64,000 nucleotides of DNA, taken from NCBI GenBank assembly GCA_037447655.1, contig JBBHKE010002049.1, positions 1 through 64,000 of the forward strand, given 5' to 3'. Shown in pieces: positions 34,231 to 46,534 of the stretch (the first letter of the stretch is position 1; every line of letters begins with the position of its first letter). The notes beneath the pieces were generated by a model that was not told where the DNA came from, made no database searches, and was given only the letters and a program-made list of their open reading frames with translations. The DNA is from Zygnema cylindricum. Its lineage: Eukaryota > Streptophyta > Zygnematophyceae > Zygnematales > Zygnemataceae. The position numbers were made by a program, and so were the translations under genes.

Positions 34231-35068
34231 TGTTTTTCTGAGACAACAGCCGGAACCGAAGACGATGAGGATGCCGGTGTAGTCATCTCGGAACCAAACC
34301 AAGCAAGAAACTTTCACAAAAACCGGTCTGAAAAACAGCAACTTCAACAGTTGATAAAACCCAAACCAGAGACACAATAGCTCTGAAAATCTACCACAGT
34401 GTAGATAATATCAAGATGAACATACACACAAAATTACAAGTAATTCTGCTAACAGATCTGTGAGATATCCACAGATGAAAATGCCAAAAACAGGCTGTAC
34501 AGTTTTTGACTACAAAATGTTCATACCTTCAAAGTTATCTAAGTCCTACTAATATACACCGAAGCCTATGCTGCTGAACGTACGGAGGCATACCAGCCGT
34601 ACAATAAATACCTGCGGCTCGAACCGAACAAGGTACGTCATACAAAAAGATTCCTTTACTAATACTAACCACACAAAGACAAAAATCTACTTAACTAGAT
34701 ATTTACAAAGGAGTAGGATTCTATATGCCAAGTCATTTGTCGTGTATGTGGCTCACACGGACCAGCATTTGTCGGCGGTCTCCCTCAGCCGCGTACATAT
34801 CACATTCGGCACCGTAGACAAATCTCCATGTGCCATTTTGTCCTCAAGTGTATATATGCACAAACAATCGGATATTCTGGAGTGTCCTCTTTCTTGTAGT
34901 GACTTCTGTCTCGGGAGTGTAAACAAAGGTGTACTCCCTACCGATCTAGTGGAACATCAATTCTGGTGTGTAATGAAACGAACTTACAACCAAACATATG
35001 CAAATTCGTGAAACCCTCTCTCCCTCACACTCGAGGCATAGAGAGGACTAAAGCTTTCCAAAACAACA
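34231..35068 (+). mobile_element. Solo LTR, second family (LTR-II)
   Basis: 838 bp with TGTTTTTCTGAG and CAAAACAACA ends and perfect 5-bp duplication GTTGT (34226-34230, 35069-35073). Homologous along its length to 39750-40811, sharing GTACGGAGGCATACCAGCCG and GAGAGGACTAAAG. Strand is set by the homologous copy and is otherwise arbitrary. No internal region is present. Confidence 0.85.
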
Positions 35069-35073
35069 GTTGT

Positions 35074-35485
35074 TACATATAAGGCCGCTTTAAGTTCTGT
35101 CGTGCTCCCACTAAACTTCTCTATTCTAAGTCTTTCTACAAAGTTTATATTATTTGTTAAATCCCACTCTGTAAGAGTCATTAGCTTTTCAACAAATAGC
35201 AAAATTTTGAGATAACAACTCCACTTCTTCCTCTCTCCCCATGCCCATACCATGAGTTTACATCTTTTTTTTGTTTTGTATTTGTTTGTTTGAGTAGTAT
35301 CGAATAACAACTTTGTATCGAATAACAATTTTATAGGAGGGTGGCCATTCAATCAATAATGGTACTCCTTGAATATATATATTCCACATTGACATCACAC
35401 TCGTGGCTTTGTAGGGTGTATCCTTGCCAATTGGCCTAATCTATAGGAAATGCATAAAGTTTGACAGAAGTTAGGGTAAGAATTC
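35074..35485. other. Unassigned sequence
   Basis: No domain recognised. A minus-strand open frame (34984-35352) crosses into the solo LTR and is therefore not a native gene. Confidence 0.3.
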
Positions 35486-35489
35486 GTGT

Positions 35490-35709
35490 GGAATAAATTG
35501 GGGGATAAGAGGCATTGGTAAACGTAAAATTTTGTGAAAGAGAAGTTGCGGAATAAATAGGGGGAAGAGAGGCGTCGATAGATGTAGAATGGTGGGAATG
35601 AGATGTTGTGGAATGAATAGGGGGAGAGAGGCATCAGTAGTTGTAGATTGGTGGGAAGGAGATGCTATGGAATGAATAGGGGAATAGAGGCATCAGAAGA
35701 TGTAGTCTT
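35490..35709. repeat. 60-bp minisatellite, about 3.7 copies
   Basis: Units start GGAATAAATTGGGG or GGAATGAATAGGGG at 35490, 35550, 35610 and 35669. The minus strand is open throughout and would encode a 20-residue repeat rich in Ser, Pro, Phe and Tyr. Periodicity divisible by three explains the open frame, so a gene is not claimed. Confidence 0.85.
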
Positions 35710-36897
35710 GATATTATTGATAATTGTGAATTTTCTAGGTCTGTAAATAGGATAGAAAAAGGCAGAGGCAATCTGCCTCTAACTCCCCACTCAAACCTCC
35801 CACACTTGTTGTAGTCACTAAAGACTGGATAGGGAGCTAGAGCCATGGCTGCCTAAGCTCTCTAAAGAAGACAGGGGGTAAATTAGGTGACTTACCAAAA
35901 CTCAGTTGACGGATCCAAGAATTGATCCTGGTACCTGCCGTCTGTCAATCGATCATAGCCGGTAGTTTTAACCGTTTAGTCTAGCGCTAGTATTATCCAT
36001 ATAAGGTATGATAATTATTTAATTAGTTACACGTAGACTTTATCATTTAACTGGAAATATATACGTAGTGCATAGATACAGTTATAGATAGTACGGAGTA
36101 CGGTTTAATGTATATGAAACAGATATCGACATTTGTTTCGAACACGAAACAAATACCGCGCACGTATTTATGACGGCTAGGATCGAAAACTTGTTTTGAT
36201 CGGACGGCCGAAAAGGATTCCGAGATCGCGGAAGAAGATTTCAGCGGTTTGCGATCATCGCCACATAGGATGACACGTGGCAAAATGACATTGGATTGCG
36301 CCATCTCCGAGGATTACGTGCACGAATCTGGAGATGACATGTGTCGATATTTTGGCCATGTCGTACGTTGGCCGTACAGCAAGTACACCGGCACCTATAC
36401 TTTTCTGTACAACACAATAATTTGATTGGTGCCGTACTTCAGTAGATAGTGTTTTAGAGAGAGAAAGGACTTAGAAAAATTTGACATATACGACCCTCTC
36501 TCAGAGAGAGCACCTTGTATAAATGGCTAACTTTGGGCAGCTATAACTATCAATTTACTTGACCATTTTCAGTGATTTTTTTTGCTGCGGAATCAAGGGA
36601 ATCCACACAACACAAGGGTGTAGTCAGTCAGAGTTTTTGTCTGCCAGGGTGGCGGTATTTTGAAGAGAAAGTCAAAGTGGGTGAATGTGTCCAAATCTCA
36701 TATTCTAACTTTGCATTATGTGGTGGAATTGAGCACACACAGAGTCTTATTTCACAGGGGTGAAGCTATAATGGGTTTGTGATTGTCAAGGGGTCGGTCA
36801 TTTGGGTTTATATCAACTTGGAGTCGGCACTATTTGGATAAGCTTCTTTTGGATCTGCTTACTCAGAGGGCCAATAGAGGTCTCAGAGTTTCACGTT

Positions 36898-38156
36898 ATG
36901 GGCCCACCATCTAGGGTGCCTATGTTCGATGGATCAGACTTCACTTATTGGGAGTTTACAATGGAGGGATTGCTTTTCGAGAAACACTTATGGGGAATTG
37001 TTTCGGGACAAGTGAGATGTCCGCCACCTGGCTTTGGAGGAGCATACTATGGAGAATCATCTAGGGCTACCCAGAATATCAACCGGAGTTGAAATGAAAC
37101 GGAAGGTGAAGGGAAAACCTTTCCGTGGATGGGGAAATAGGGGAGAAGGAAAAATGGACACCTATGGTGAGGGGAGCTAGGCTCTCAGCTATGGTACCAC
37201 TTGTAGGGATTAAAACTAAAGAAAATGACAGAAAAATATGGGAATACAAAAACACTATAGCAAAACATCTCATGCTTAGATATGTGTCTTAGTCCATAGC
37301 TATCACTCTTTTAGGTCTAACGAAGTCTTCAAAGATATGGGAAGCACTAAGTCATATTTATAAGAGTGAGACTACTCAGAGGCAGCAGTTAGTAAAACAG
37401 GAAATAGATTCTTATGTTTATAAAGGCGGTAGCATGATAGAGTTTTGCAATGATATTGCTGAGCTATATGTTGAGCTTGCTAGTGCGGGATATATAGAAT
37501 CTGAGGAGAGGAAGATTAATACACTGCTCATGAAACTCCCAGATGAGTACGAAAACATCATTTGTCGTATGCAGGCAATGGATGGCTCCTCATGGACTTG
37601 GAGCTTTACCATGGGGATAATTCTTGTGAGGGAAAGCACTTTGGAGCTTCGTAGGGGAAGTGACAGGGTGAATGCATTTACAGCTGGTGGTGATTGGCGG
37701 AAGCATGATGTGAGGAACGGCGGTGATTGGCGGAAGCGTGATGAGAGGAACGGTGGTGACGAGCGGAAGCGTGATGAGGGGAAGAAAGACAAAGGTAAAC
37801 CTTATCGGAACTTTGGTGGAAAGAGAGGGAGAAGAAAAGAAAGTGGAGCTTCGAAAAAAGGGGTTTGCTTCTTTTGTAGGGAACCGGGTCACTATATGGA
37901 GGAATGCCCTTGTTTGGAAAAACTTAGAAGTTGGAATGTGGATGAGGAGGAAGAAGAAGAAGAGGAGAAAGAGGATGAAGATATTTTAGAGCTTCTCCGG
38001 ATCAGTAGTATGGGGAAGAGAGAAAAGCACACAGAAATTCCACGAAAGCAACAATGTGCTTTTGGAGGTATAAGAGAAGTAAAGAGAGAGGAGATACTTG
38101 AGAGAGTTCAAAATATTGAGGATAGTTTCATAGATATTTTGGAAACAGAAAACTAG
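36898..38156 (+). pseudogene. Element D gag
   Basis: Starts MGPPSRVPMFDGSDFTYWEF at the primer-site ATG. A stop at 37092 and a frame change interrupt it. From 37434 it is open for 240 codons. It has the copia gag core (LLMKLPDEYENI), then a basic region with repeats of GGDWRKRDERN, a zinc knuckle CFFCREPGHYMEEC, and a Glu-rich tail. In this derivative gag ends with its own stop rather than running into pol. Confidence 0.8.
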
Positions 38157-38732
38157 TCGGAAAAGGAGATTTCAACGGATTCCGAAGAAAGGGGAGAATT
38201 AATTCTAGAGGAGGTTTTAAACGATAGGGGAGAAGAGAAATATTTGATTAAAGGTTTAGGGGAGAAGAAATATTTATTGGGATTTAAACCAGAAACTGAT
38301 AGTGGAAAGAAATCCATGGGAGAGAGTGAGGAAAGTTCAATTTTTGCGGGTAATGGGTTTGACATCGCTAAAGGGAGTGATGGTATTTATGAAGGTGTGC
38401 CTGTAAAAGGGTTAGCATCTGGGTATATGTTGCAGATTGGAGATGGGGCTAGCTGTTTGGATTGCAAGAGAGAAATCTGGTTGTGTGTGGATGAAAAAGT
38501 GATGAGGTGGATAAAATCTTTGCTCGGGGTTATGAAAACTGGGATGCTTGATAAAATATGTGATCAGCAAGATCGAATGTTTATTTTAGCTCATCTAATG
38601 GACCTTTTAAAATGTGAGGGTATTCTCATAAATGTTTATAAAAGGAAAAGGAAAAAGGAAAAGGAAAAAAAAAATTGGGAGGGAGTATTTTGGTGGGAGA
38701 TGAAAGGAAAATAGATGAGAAAATAAGGGGAG
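38157..38732 (+). pseudogene. Element D tail with RNase H scrap
   Basis: An open frame at 38244-38714 contains SGYMLQIGDGASCLDCKREI and MRWIKSLLGVMK, recalling the RNase H lines of A and B (SGYVLYVGDGACCWSSKQQ, LMWVKSLLGELG). The rest is not recognisable. It ends at the polypurine tract. Confidence 0.6.
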
Positions 38733-39749
38733 TGTTGATATTTGTGTATTTTCTAGGTCTGTAAATAGGATAGAAAACGGCAGAGGCAGTCTCTCTCTAA
38801 CTCCTCTCTCCAAGCTCCCACACTTGTTGTAGTCATTAAAGGCTGGATAGGGAGCTAGAGCCATGGCTGCCTAAGCTCTCTAGAGAAGACAGTAGGGAAA
38901 ATTAGGTGACTTACCAAAAGTTAGTTGACGGACCCAGGAATTGATCCTGGTACTTGCCGTCTGTCAATCCATCATAGCCGGTAATTTTAACCGTTTAGTC
39001 TAGCGCTAGTATTATCCATGTAAGGTTTGATAATTATTTAATTAGTTACACGTAGACTTTATCATTTAACTGGAAATATATACGTAGTGCATAGATACAG
39101 TTATAGATAGTACGGAGTACGGTTTAATGTATATGAAACGGATATCGACATTTGTTTCGAACACGAAACAAATACCGCGCACGTATTTAAGACGGCTAGG
39201 ATCGAAAACTTGTTTTGATCGGACGGCCGAAAAGGATTCCGAGATCGCGGAAGAAGATTTCAGCGGTTTGCGATCATCGCCACATAGGATGACACGTGGC
39301 AAAATGACATTGGATCGCGCCATCTCCGAGGATTACGTGCACGAATCTGGAGATGACATGTGTCGATATTTTGGCCATGTCGTACGTTGGCCGTACAGCA
39401 AGTACACCGGCACCTATACTTTTCTATACAACACAGTAATTTGATTGGTGCCGTACTTCAGTAGATAGTGTTTTAGAGAGAGAAAGGACTTAGAAAAATT
39501 TGACAGATACGACCCTCTCTCAGAGAGAGCACCTTGTATAAATGGCTAACTTTGGGCAGCTATAACTATCAATTTACTTGACCATTTTCAGTGATTCTTT
39601 TTGCTGCCGACTCAAGGGAATCCACGCAACACAGAGGTGTAGTCAGTCAGAGATTTTTTCTGCCAGGGTGGCAGTCTTTTGAATAGAAAGTCAAAATGGG
39701 TGAATGTGTCCAAATATCGTATTCTAACTTTGCATTCTGTGGTGGAACT

Positions 39750-40811
39750 TGTTGTTCATAGCCTTTTTCAGCCATAAATGTACCCTTGGAAGCACCACAG
39801 ACTACCCCAAAACAGCCTCCTTTGATTCCACTCAGAATTCTACAGAATAACCAAACCAAGCTGAAACTACTCAACCAGATAGTTCCAAGTCCACTTAGTA
39901 TTCCCACCAAATTTCATATAATAATACCAAACCGAATAATCACAACACTCAGTCAAAGTTGCAGAAAAACAGCCTGCCAGAACTTTGATAAATATGACCA
40001 ACTTCACAATGAAGCCCCAAGCAAACCAGACACACAATAGGTCTGCAAATTCGCCACAATATTGCCAATACAAAGAGAAACACACATGCAAAATATCAGA
40101 TAATTCTGCCAATAAAACTGAGAGCAATTCTCAGATGAAAATCCCAAAAAGGAGCAGAAACAGTTTTTGTCCAAAAAGTTCCTAAGTCTAGAAATGAGTA
40201 AGTCCTACAAATATACACTACAGCTTACTACTAACTTTACGGAGGCATACCAGCCGTACGTAATCAATCAACTACCTCTATTAATGTGAGTGTACCTAAG
40301 ATCTACACTAATAATTAAATACACAAGACAAAACATTGTTAAATATTTACACGTCGTACGAATTCCGTCAAACGAATCATGACCGTCCAAAATAAATATC
40401 ATGTGATGGACGCGATTTCGCGTCCCTCACCAAACTGACGGCGCAGCCGTCCATAGCTCTGGTGGCGTCTAATTCATCACATGTTGACCGCCGCATTATG
40501 TTTCGTACGGCCGACGTACAATTTAAATCATTTCGAATGTTAATCATCGGATCGCTTCGCGATCCGCCGTCCATTTCTCCAACACATTCAACACTTTCGT
40601 CTATGTTTCTTCGCGTCACTTGAAGTCCAATTCCGTACGTTCAATACTCTTAGTACTTAGTATGCAAGCTGCTATGGCTGCGATGTGACCAGCGCAGCAT
40701 GGCAGCACAATATCTTTTTCATACATGCTGCTATGTCTGCGGTGTGACCAGCGCAGCATGGCAGCATAGCAATGTGATATAGAGAGGACTAAAGGTTTCC
40801 AAAAACCAACA
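39750..40811 (+). mobile_element. Solo LTR of second family inside D's 3' LTR
   Basis: 1,062 bp, TGTTGTTCATAG to AAAACCAACA, flanked by the perfect 5-bp duplication GAACT (39745-39749, 40812-40816). Removing it restores D's 3' LTR in line with the 5' LTR. Homologous to 34231-35068. Confidence 0.9.
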
Positions 40812-40979
40812 GAACTGAGCACACAGAAAGTCTTATTTCATAGGGGTGAAGCTATAATGGGTTTGTGATTGTCAAGGGGTCAGTCATTTGGTTTTATATC
40901 AACTTGGAGTCGTTACTATCTAGATACGCTTCTTTTGGATCTGCTTACTCTGAGGGCCAATGGAGGTCTCAGAGTTTCA

Positions 40980-41140
40980 TATATTGCTACTGCAGTTGGG
41001 GCTTTTAGCAAAAGTTTGCAAAATCCGAAGAATATAGATTGGGAAGATACAAAGCGAGTTATGTGATACCTAGATGGGACCAAGAATTTGCATCTTAACG
41101 TAGGAGGATCAAGTGTAACAATCGGCACCTAGAGTGATAC
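40980..41140 (+). pseudogene. Element C RNase H fragment, left half
   Basis: Reads TAVGAFSKSLQNPKNIDWED and LDGTKNLHLNVGG with in-frame stops, and ends at the GATAC target site of element B. It continues after B at 47607. To its left is the LTR of D, so the rest of C's pol is missing here. Confidence 0.85.
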
Positions 41141-42194
41141 TGTAGAAATTAATGGTCCCTTTAAAGTATTTTCTAGGTCTAAATAGAAATATAGAAAGAA
41201 GCCGAGGCAGTCTACCTCTAACTTCTCTCTCCAACTCTCAAACTGAGAAATTGGATGGAAGCTAGAGCCATTGCTACCTAGGCTATCCAGAGGTTTACGG
41301 GATATAAATATTAGTGTATTTACCTTTAGGGGTTTATTTACTAAAAGGATACATTATGCCTCCAGGATTTGATCCCGATACCTGCCAGACGGTATGCTAC
41401 CGGTAGCCGGTAGCCTTATCCGTTAAGTCTAGACCTACTGTTACGTATTATAGGGTTTGATATTTAGTTAAACATTAACACGTAGGATTGTTCATTTAAC
41501 TGAAACTATTTACGGGAGACATAGATCTATTAATGTTATTGTACGGATTACAGTTTGGATTAGAGACGAATGCCGCGCATTTAATTGTTTAGCGAAACGA
41601 ATACTGCGCATGTATTTATTACGGCTACGATTAAATGTGAATTTAATCGGACGGCCGGAATTAAACACCGAGATCGCGGAAGAGGATTTCGGCGGTTTTT
41701 GGTCATCGCCACATCTGATGAAACGTGGCGGAATGACATTGGATCGCGGCATCTTCGAGGATTAAGGCAGTGAATCCGGATATACCACGTGTCGACATTT
41801 AGGCCATGTCGATCAATGTTCGTACAGAAAGTACACCGGCAGCTGTACTTTTATGTACGGAAGTGTAATGTGATTGGCTCCGTACATGAGTAGATAGAGT
41901 CTGTGTGAGAGATAGGACTTAGAAAAATTAGGAGATAGGACCCTCTCTCCAAGAGAGCTTTTATACAAAAGGTCAACTTTGACCCTCCATAACTTACTCG
42001 TCAAGGGAGCAAAGTCAGAGATTCTTTTTGCTATCGACTCACGGGAGTCTTGCATTCACAAGGGTGAAGTTGGTCAGAGTTTTTGTCTCCCAAGGTGGCA
42101 GTTGTTGTTGCTGAAACACAAAGGGGTCAGAGTTATCTTAGAGGCTTCTTAGAAGCTGTCCACCCTGAGGACTTATAGAGGTCTCAGAGTTTCA
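41141..42194 (+). repeat. 5' LTR of element B
   Basis: 1,054 bp, TGTAGAAATTAATGG start, AGAGTTTCA end. The tRNA-like module is on the minus strand at about 41358-41432. Confidence 0.93.
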
Positions 42195-43448
42195 GGTTAT
42201 AGGCCCACCCTCTAGGGTACCAATCTTTGATAGAATTGGCTTCATATACTGGGAAAGTATGATGATAGGAGCTCTATGTCAAAAAAGGTTTTAAGGGTAG
42301 TGAGTGGACGATTGGGGCGTCCATCAAGTCTTGGAATTCCTCCAAGGTTTGAAGAAAGCAGATTCAAAAAGAAAGCAGGTCCATCTTCAACGGAGGAGAC
42401 AAACGAAAGAGAGGTGGTGGATAAAGGAGCGGAGAAGGAGACGACCACACCAATAGCAACAGGTTCACCATTCACGTCACCTATTTTGAGGAACAAATTG
42501 AAAGATACTCAAACCTGGGATTTCAACAATATGGCGGCAAAGCACTTCATCCTACGCCATCTTACTCAAGGACTTGCATGTCCTCATTTGCAGGTAGAAA
42601 AGGCATCCAATCTTTGGATGGCTCTCATAGAGATGTACCAAAGTGGTACGATTCACCAACAACAGTTGGCTGATCAGAAAGTTAAAGAATATGTATACAA
42701 AGGGGGGAAAATGTTGGATTTTTGCAATGAGCTTGCTACACTCTTCATGGAGCTAGAGAGTGCGGGAAAAGATTTTAGTGAAAAAGAAAAGGTTAACTGT
42801 TTAGTGATCAAGTTACCTGATGAGTTCAAGAACATAATCAACTGTGTGCAGGACTTGTCGGACTTAAGGTGGATGTGGAACTCAGTGGTAGAGATGATTA
42901 TCGTTTGGGAGAATACGATTGTGATCTGAACGGGAGTAAAGAGTGGCCAAGCCTTGGCAACTTCGATCGATTAGAGGAAAAAGGATTCCCGGAAACTAAT
43001 CGCAAACTATGGGGGAAGGGAGCAGAAAAATCAGGCCGACGAGTTCGGACCAAGGGCTCCCAAAGGTTTATGTCATTTTTGTAAGAAACCGGGGAACTAT
43101 ATGGCAGAGTGCACTAAGCTAACCGAGCATTGGTTAAAGGAGGGGCAGAACGGTGGTACCGCGAGAGGAAAGAAAAAGGCCCTTGTCACACAGGTACAAG
43201 AGGCGGAATCCGAGGACGAGGACGATGAGCTCCTTTTGGGTGAGGAGTTGGAGGCGAAAAACGAGGTCGAAATTCCACGAAGGCAGAAATGTGCTTACGT
43301 TGGATTGAAAGGTGAAGCAAGCTGGATTATAGATTCAAGTGCCTCCATGCACATGTGTAAGGATAGGCACATGTTCACTAAGATAAAAAAGATTCCCATC
43401 GTAAAGATAGAGAACGAGATGGAGGGATATTCACCTCTACTCTTGTAG
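42195..43448 (+). pseudogene. Element B gag, broken
   Basis: The open core 42276-42929 has HFILRHLTQGLACPHLQVEK and MLDFCNELATLFMELES, nearly the same as A. A frame change follows near 42930. The zinc knuckle reads CHFCKKPGNYMAEC, with the zinc-binding His replaced by Asn. The frame 43101-43448 runs on into protease WIIDSSASMHMC, where the DSGA motif has become DSSA. Confidence 0.85.
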
Positions 43449-46400
43449 GATCGGTAGATCTTTAAGTGTTAGTAGAAGGAAAGACATCCATAGTAACATT
43501 CTCCGATGTATTGTTTATTCCAGAGTTGAACAAAAACCTCATCTCTACATCTGTATTAGATGATAAGGGTTTTTTTACTAGCACTAGGGAATGAGTCTTT
43601 ACTGCTAGTTTTGAGGAGGATGTCTATTTCATTGTTGAGAAAGGTAGCCATGGGATGTTTAGGCTGATTATAAGTAATGAAACAAAGAAACTTTATTATG
43701 CTGGTGTTCATGATATTATGATGTGGCATAAGAGGCTTGGGCATGTGAATCTAAAAAAGTTAAGAGAGATGAAAAAGATGGGAGTGGTGGAAGGGATTCA
43801 GTTCAGTAACAGTGATAATATAAGTGATTGTAGTGGATGTGCTCAAGGTAAAGCACAAAGATTACCCTTTCCCAAAACAGCCACTTATAAGGGAGAAAAA
43901 AATCTAGATTTAGTACACACAGATATTTGGGGACCAGCTAAAGTGCCCTCACCGAAGGGGAAGAGATTTATGATGACTATCACTGATGATTGGTCTCGGT
44001 ATTCCAGGGTGTATTTTTTGAAAAACAAGTCAGAAGCTCAGGATTGTTTTAGACAATATAAAGCATGGAGCGAAAAACTCCATGAAACTCCAATCAAGAG
44101 AGTAAGGAGTGACAATGGTTGAGAGTATACATCTAACCATTTTGAAGACTTTTTGAGAGAAGATGGAGTCCAACACCAAAAGAAAGTTCCATGAAACCCA
44201 AAACCGAATAGGGTAGTTGATAGATTATATAGGACACTAAGTGATAGTGCTAGAAGTATGTTGTCGGACAAGAAGATATGAAAATGGTTTTGGGCCGAAG
44301 CAATGAAATATGCTAATAACCTCAAAAATATAGTTGTTACTTCAACTATAGTTGTTCAAACACCTTATGAGAGATGGACAGGCAGGAAACCAGACATATC
44401 TCACTTAAAGGTTTTTGGCAGTCAAGTATTCAGTCTAGATATAGATCGGTCTAATTGGAAGCTAGATCCTAAAGGAAAACCGGGATACTTATTAGGATAT
44501 GATGAGGATGTTAAAGGATATAGAGTTTATGATATAAAAAGGGAAGATATAATCTTAGTAAAGCATCTAGTAGTTATGGATGAAGGAAAGTCTGTGGATC
44601 CTTTCAAATATACAAAGTCAGTAATTATCAGATTTGAGTCAGAAAATTTCGATGACTTTGAGCTTGCTAACTATCCAGGTTTTAGAGAAGAGAACATTCT
44701 TGCAGGTACAAATCACACCAAAAATGACTCTGCAGTGGAAACTCCAGTGACAACTCTACCCGAAGCGGAAGACGTGGTAGAAAGTGATTCGGAATCAAGG
44801 GATAGGGGAGAAGTCGGGATTGTTCGAAAGAATCCACGAGAACCATCTATTCCAGCCTCAGATTTTGAGTGGGGGAGGAGAAGAAGCAAAAGATTGCAAG
44901 AAAAACAGGTTAATAACAAGGTAACAAAACTATCTCATCAAGATGAACGTGAGACTTATGGAGAGGCGATGACTTGTCCAGAAAGAAACCGGTGGAAGAC
45001 AGCCATCAATGAGGAGATGGCCTCAATTATGGCAGCCGATACTTGGGAGCTGGTGGATTGTCCACCAAACCAAAAACCAATCGGTTGTAAGTGGGTTTTC
45101 AAATTAAAACTGCACCCAGATAACACAGTCGAGCGCTACAAGGCCCGACTAGTGGCAAAGGGATTTACACAAAAAGAGGGAATTGACTACGAGGAAACCT
45201 TTGCCCAGGTGGTCAGATTTCCCTCCGTCCGCATATTTCTCAGCCTGGCAGCAGCGGAAGACATGGAAGTGCACCAGATGGACATCAAAACAGCCTTTTT
45301 GCATTGAGAATTGGAAGAGGAGATCTTCATGCGACAACCCGAAGGGTTTGTGGAAGAAGGAGATGAGAGTAAGGTATGCCTGCTGATTAAATCTCTTTAT
45401 GGTTTGAAAAAGGCGCCTCGACAGTGGAATAAGAAGCTTGTTGAGTTTCTTACCGGTCTGGGATATATCCGGATCAGCTCAGATCACTCAATCTATGTTT
45501 TCGAAGATGAGGAAGGTTTTATATTTATTGCAATTTATGTTGATGATTTGCTTGTTTTAAGTAAATCAATGGAAAAAAATAATATATTGAAAACCGATCT
45601 TAAGGGGAGATTTGAAATGAAGGATATGGGGGAAGCAAAATATATTTTGGGAATTCAAGTAGAGAGAGACCGAAAAAGAAAAATTATAAGATTGACTCAA
45701 AAGGAAGCAATAGGGAACATGCTTGAAAAATTTCAAATGGATAAAGCTAATAGTTGCACAACTCCAATGGAATTGAAGAAGGGAAGTGAGGGGAGTGAGG
45801 AAGAAGGAGTCATAGTCTTAGACGAGGAATTATCTCCTGAAGAACAGAAGTTCATGCAGACTATTCCTTACAGGCAAGTAGTGGGAAGTCTAATCTATTT
45901 TATGAATTGTACCCGGCCGGATTTAGCTGCAGCTGTAGGAGTGCTGAGTAGAAGTCTAAATGCTCCCACTAAGAAGGATTGGGAGGCAGCTAAGAGAGTC
46001 CTTAGATACTTGGTAGGAACTAGAGATCTATGGTTGCATTTGGGTGGGGAGAATACTGACATCACTACTTGGAGTGATGCCAGTTATGGTGATGCTCCGA
46101 TGAGGAGATGTACTTCTGGATATGTATTATATGTGGGTGATGGGGCTTGCTGTTGGAGTAGCAAACAGCAAAAGGTTATTGCTCAGTCCACCATGGAGGC
46201 TGAGTATATGGCCTCTTGCTCTGCTGTAAAAGAATTGATGTGGGTCAAGTCTTTGCTTGGTGAGCTTGGTCACCTTAAGAGTGGTGTGCATAAATTTTTT
46301 TGTGATAATCAGGCAGCAATCTCTATTTCTGCCAATCCTAAACATCATTTTAAAGCCAAAGACATGGACATTAGACTCAGCTTTGTTAGAGAGAAAGTAG

Positions 46401-46509
46401 AAAACAAAATAATCAGTTTAGAGTACCGACCAGATAGTGAGATGGTAGCAGATATAATGACCAAACCTGTGCCTTCACCTAAGCTAATTTTCTGTAGGGA
46501 GAAGTGTTA
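43449..46509 (+). pseudogene. Element B pol (integrase, RT, RNase H), broken
   Basis: Integrase 43655-44122 with HKRLGHVN, CSGCAQGK, HTDIWG and RSDNG, then a stop. A long frame 44303-45307 holds the integrase tail and the first half of RT (GCKWVFKLKLHPDNTVERYK, KGFTQKEGIDYEETFAQ). One stop codon at 45305-45307 separates it from 45311-46510, which is open for 399 codons with RT YVDDLLVLSK and complete RNase H lines (SDASYGDAP, STMEAEYMAS, FCDNQAA). It ends at REKC, earlier than A by a few codons. The breaks are few, so B is younger or better preserved than A. Confidence 0.92.
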
Positions 46510-46534
46510 AAGATTGACTAGAAAATAAAGGGAG

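Larger units (their letters stand above)
35715..40979 (+). mobile_element. Copia element D, gag-only non-autonomous derivative
   Basis: 5' LTR 35715-36893, 3' LTR 38733-40979 (interrupted by a second-family solo LTR at 39750-40811). Primer site CGTTATGGGCCCACC at 36894-36908, polypurine tract AAATAAGGGGAG before 38733. Inside are gag and a short RNase H-like scrap; protease, integrase and RT are absent. Flanks GATAT and TATAT differ by one base, so the target duplication is only probable. Without the nested LTR the element is about 4.2 kb. Confidence 0.88.

Noticed and set aside
34984-35352. Minus frame of 122 codons as a gene
   Set aside because: It crosses the edge of a solo LTR with target duplication, so it cannot be an original reading frame.
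35395-35846. Minus-strand repeat protein (Ser/Pro/Phe/Tyr repeats)
   Set aside because: The frame stays open only because the minisatellite unit is 60 bp; no start, domain or splice support, and it overlaps an LTR.
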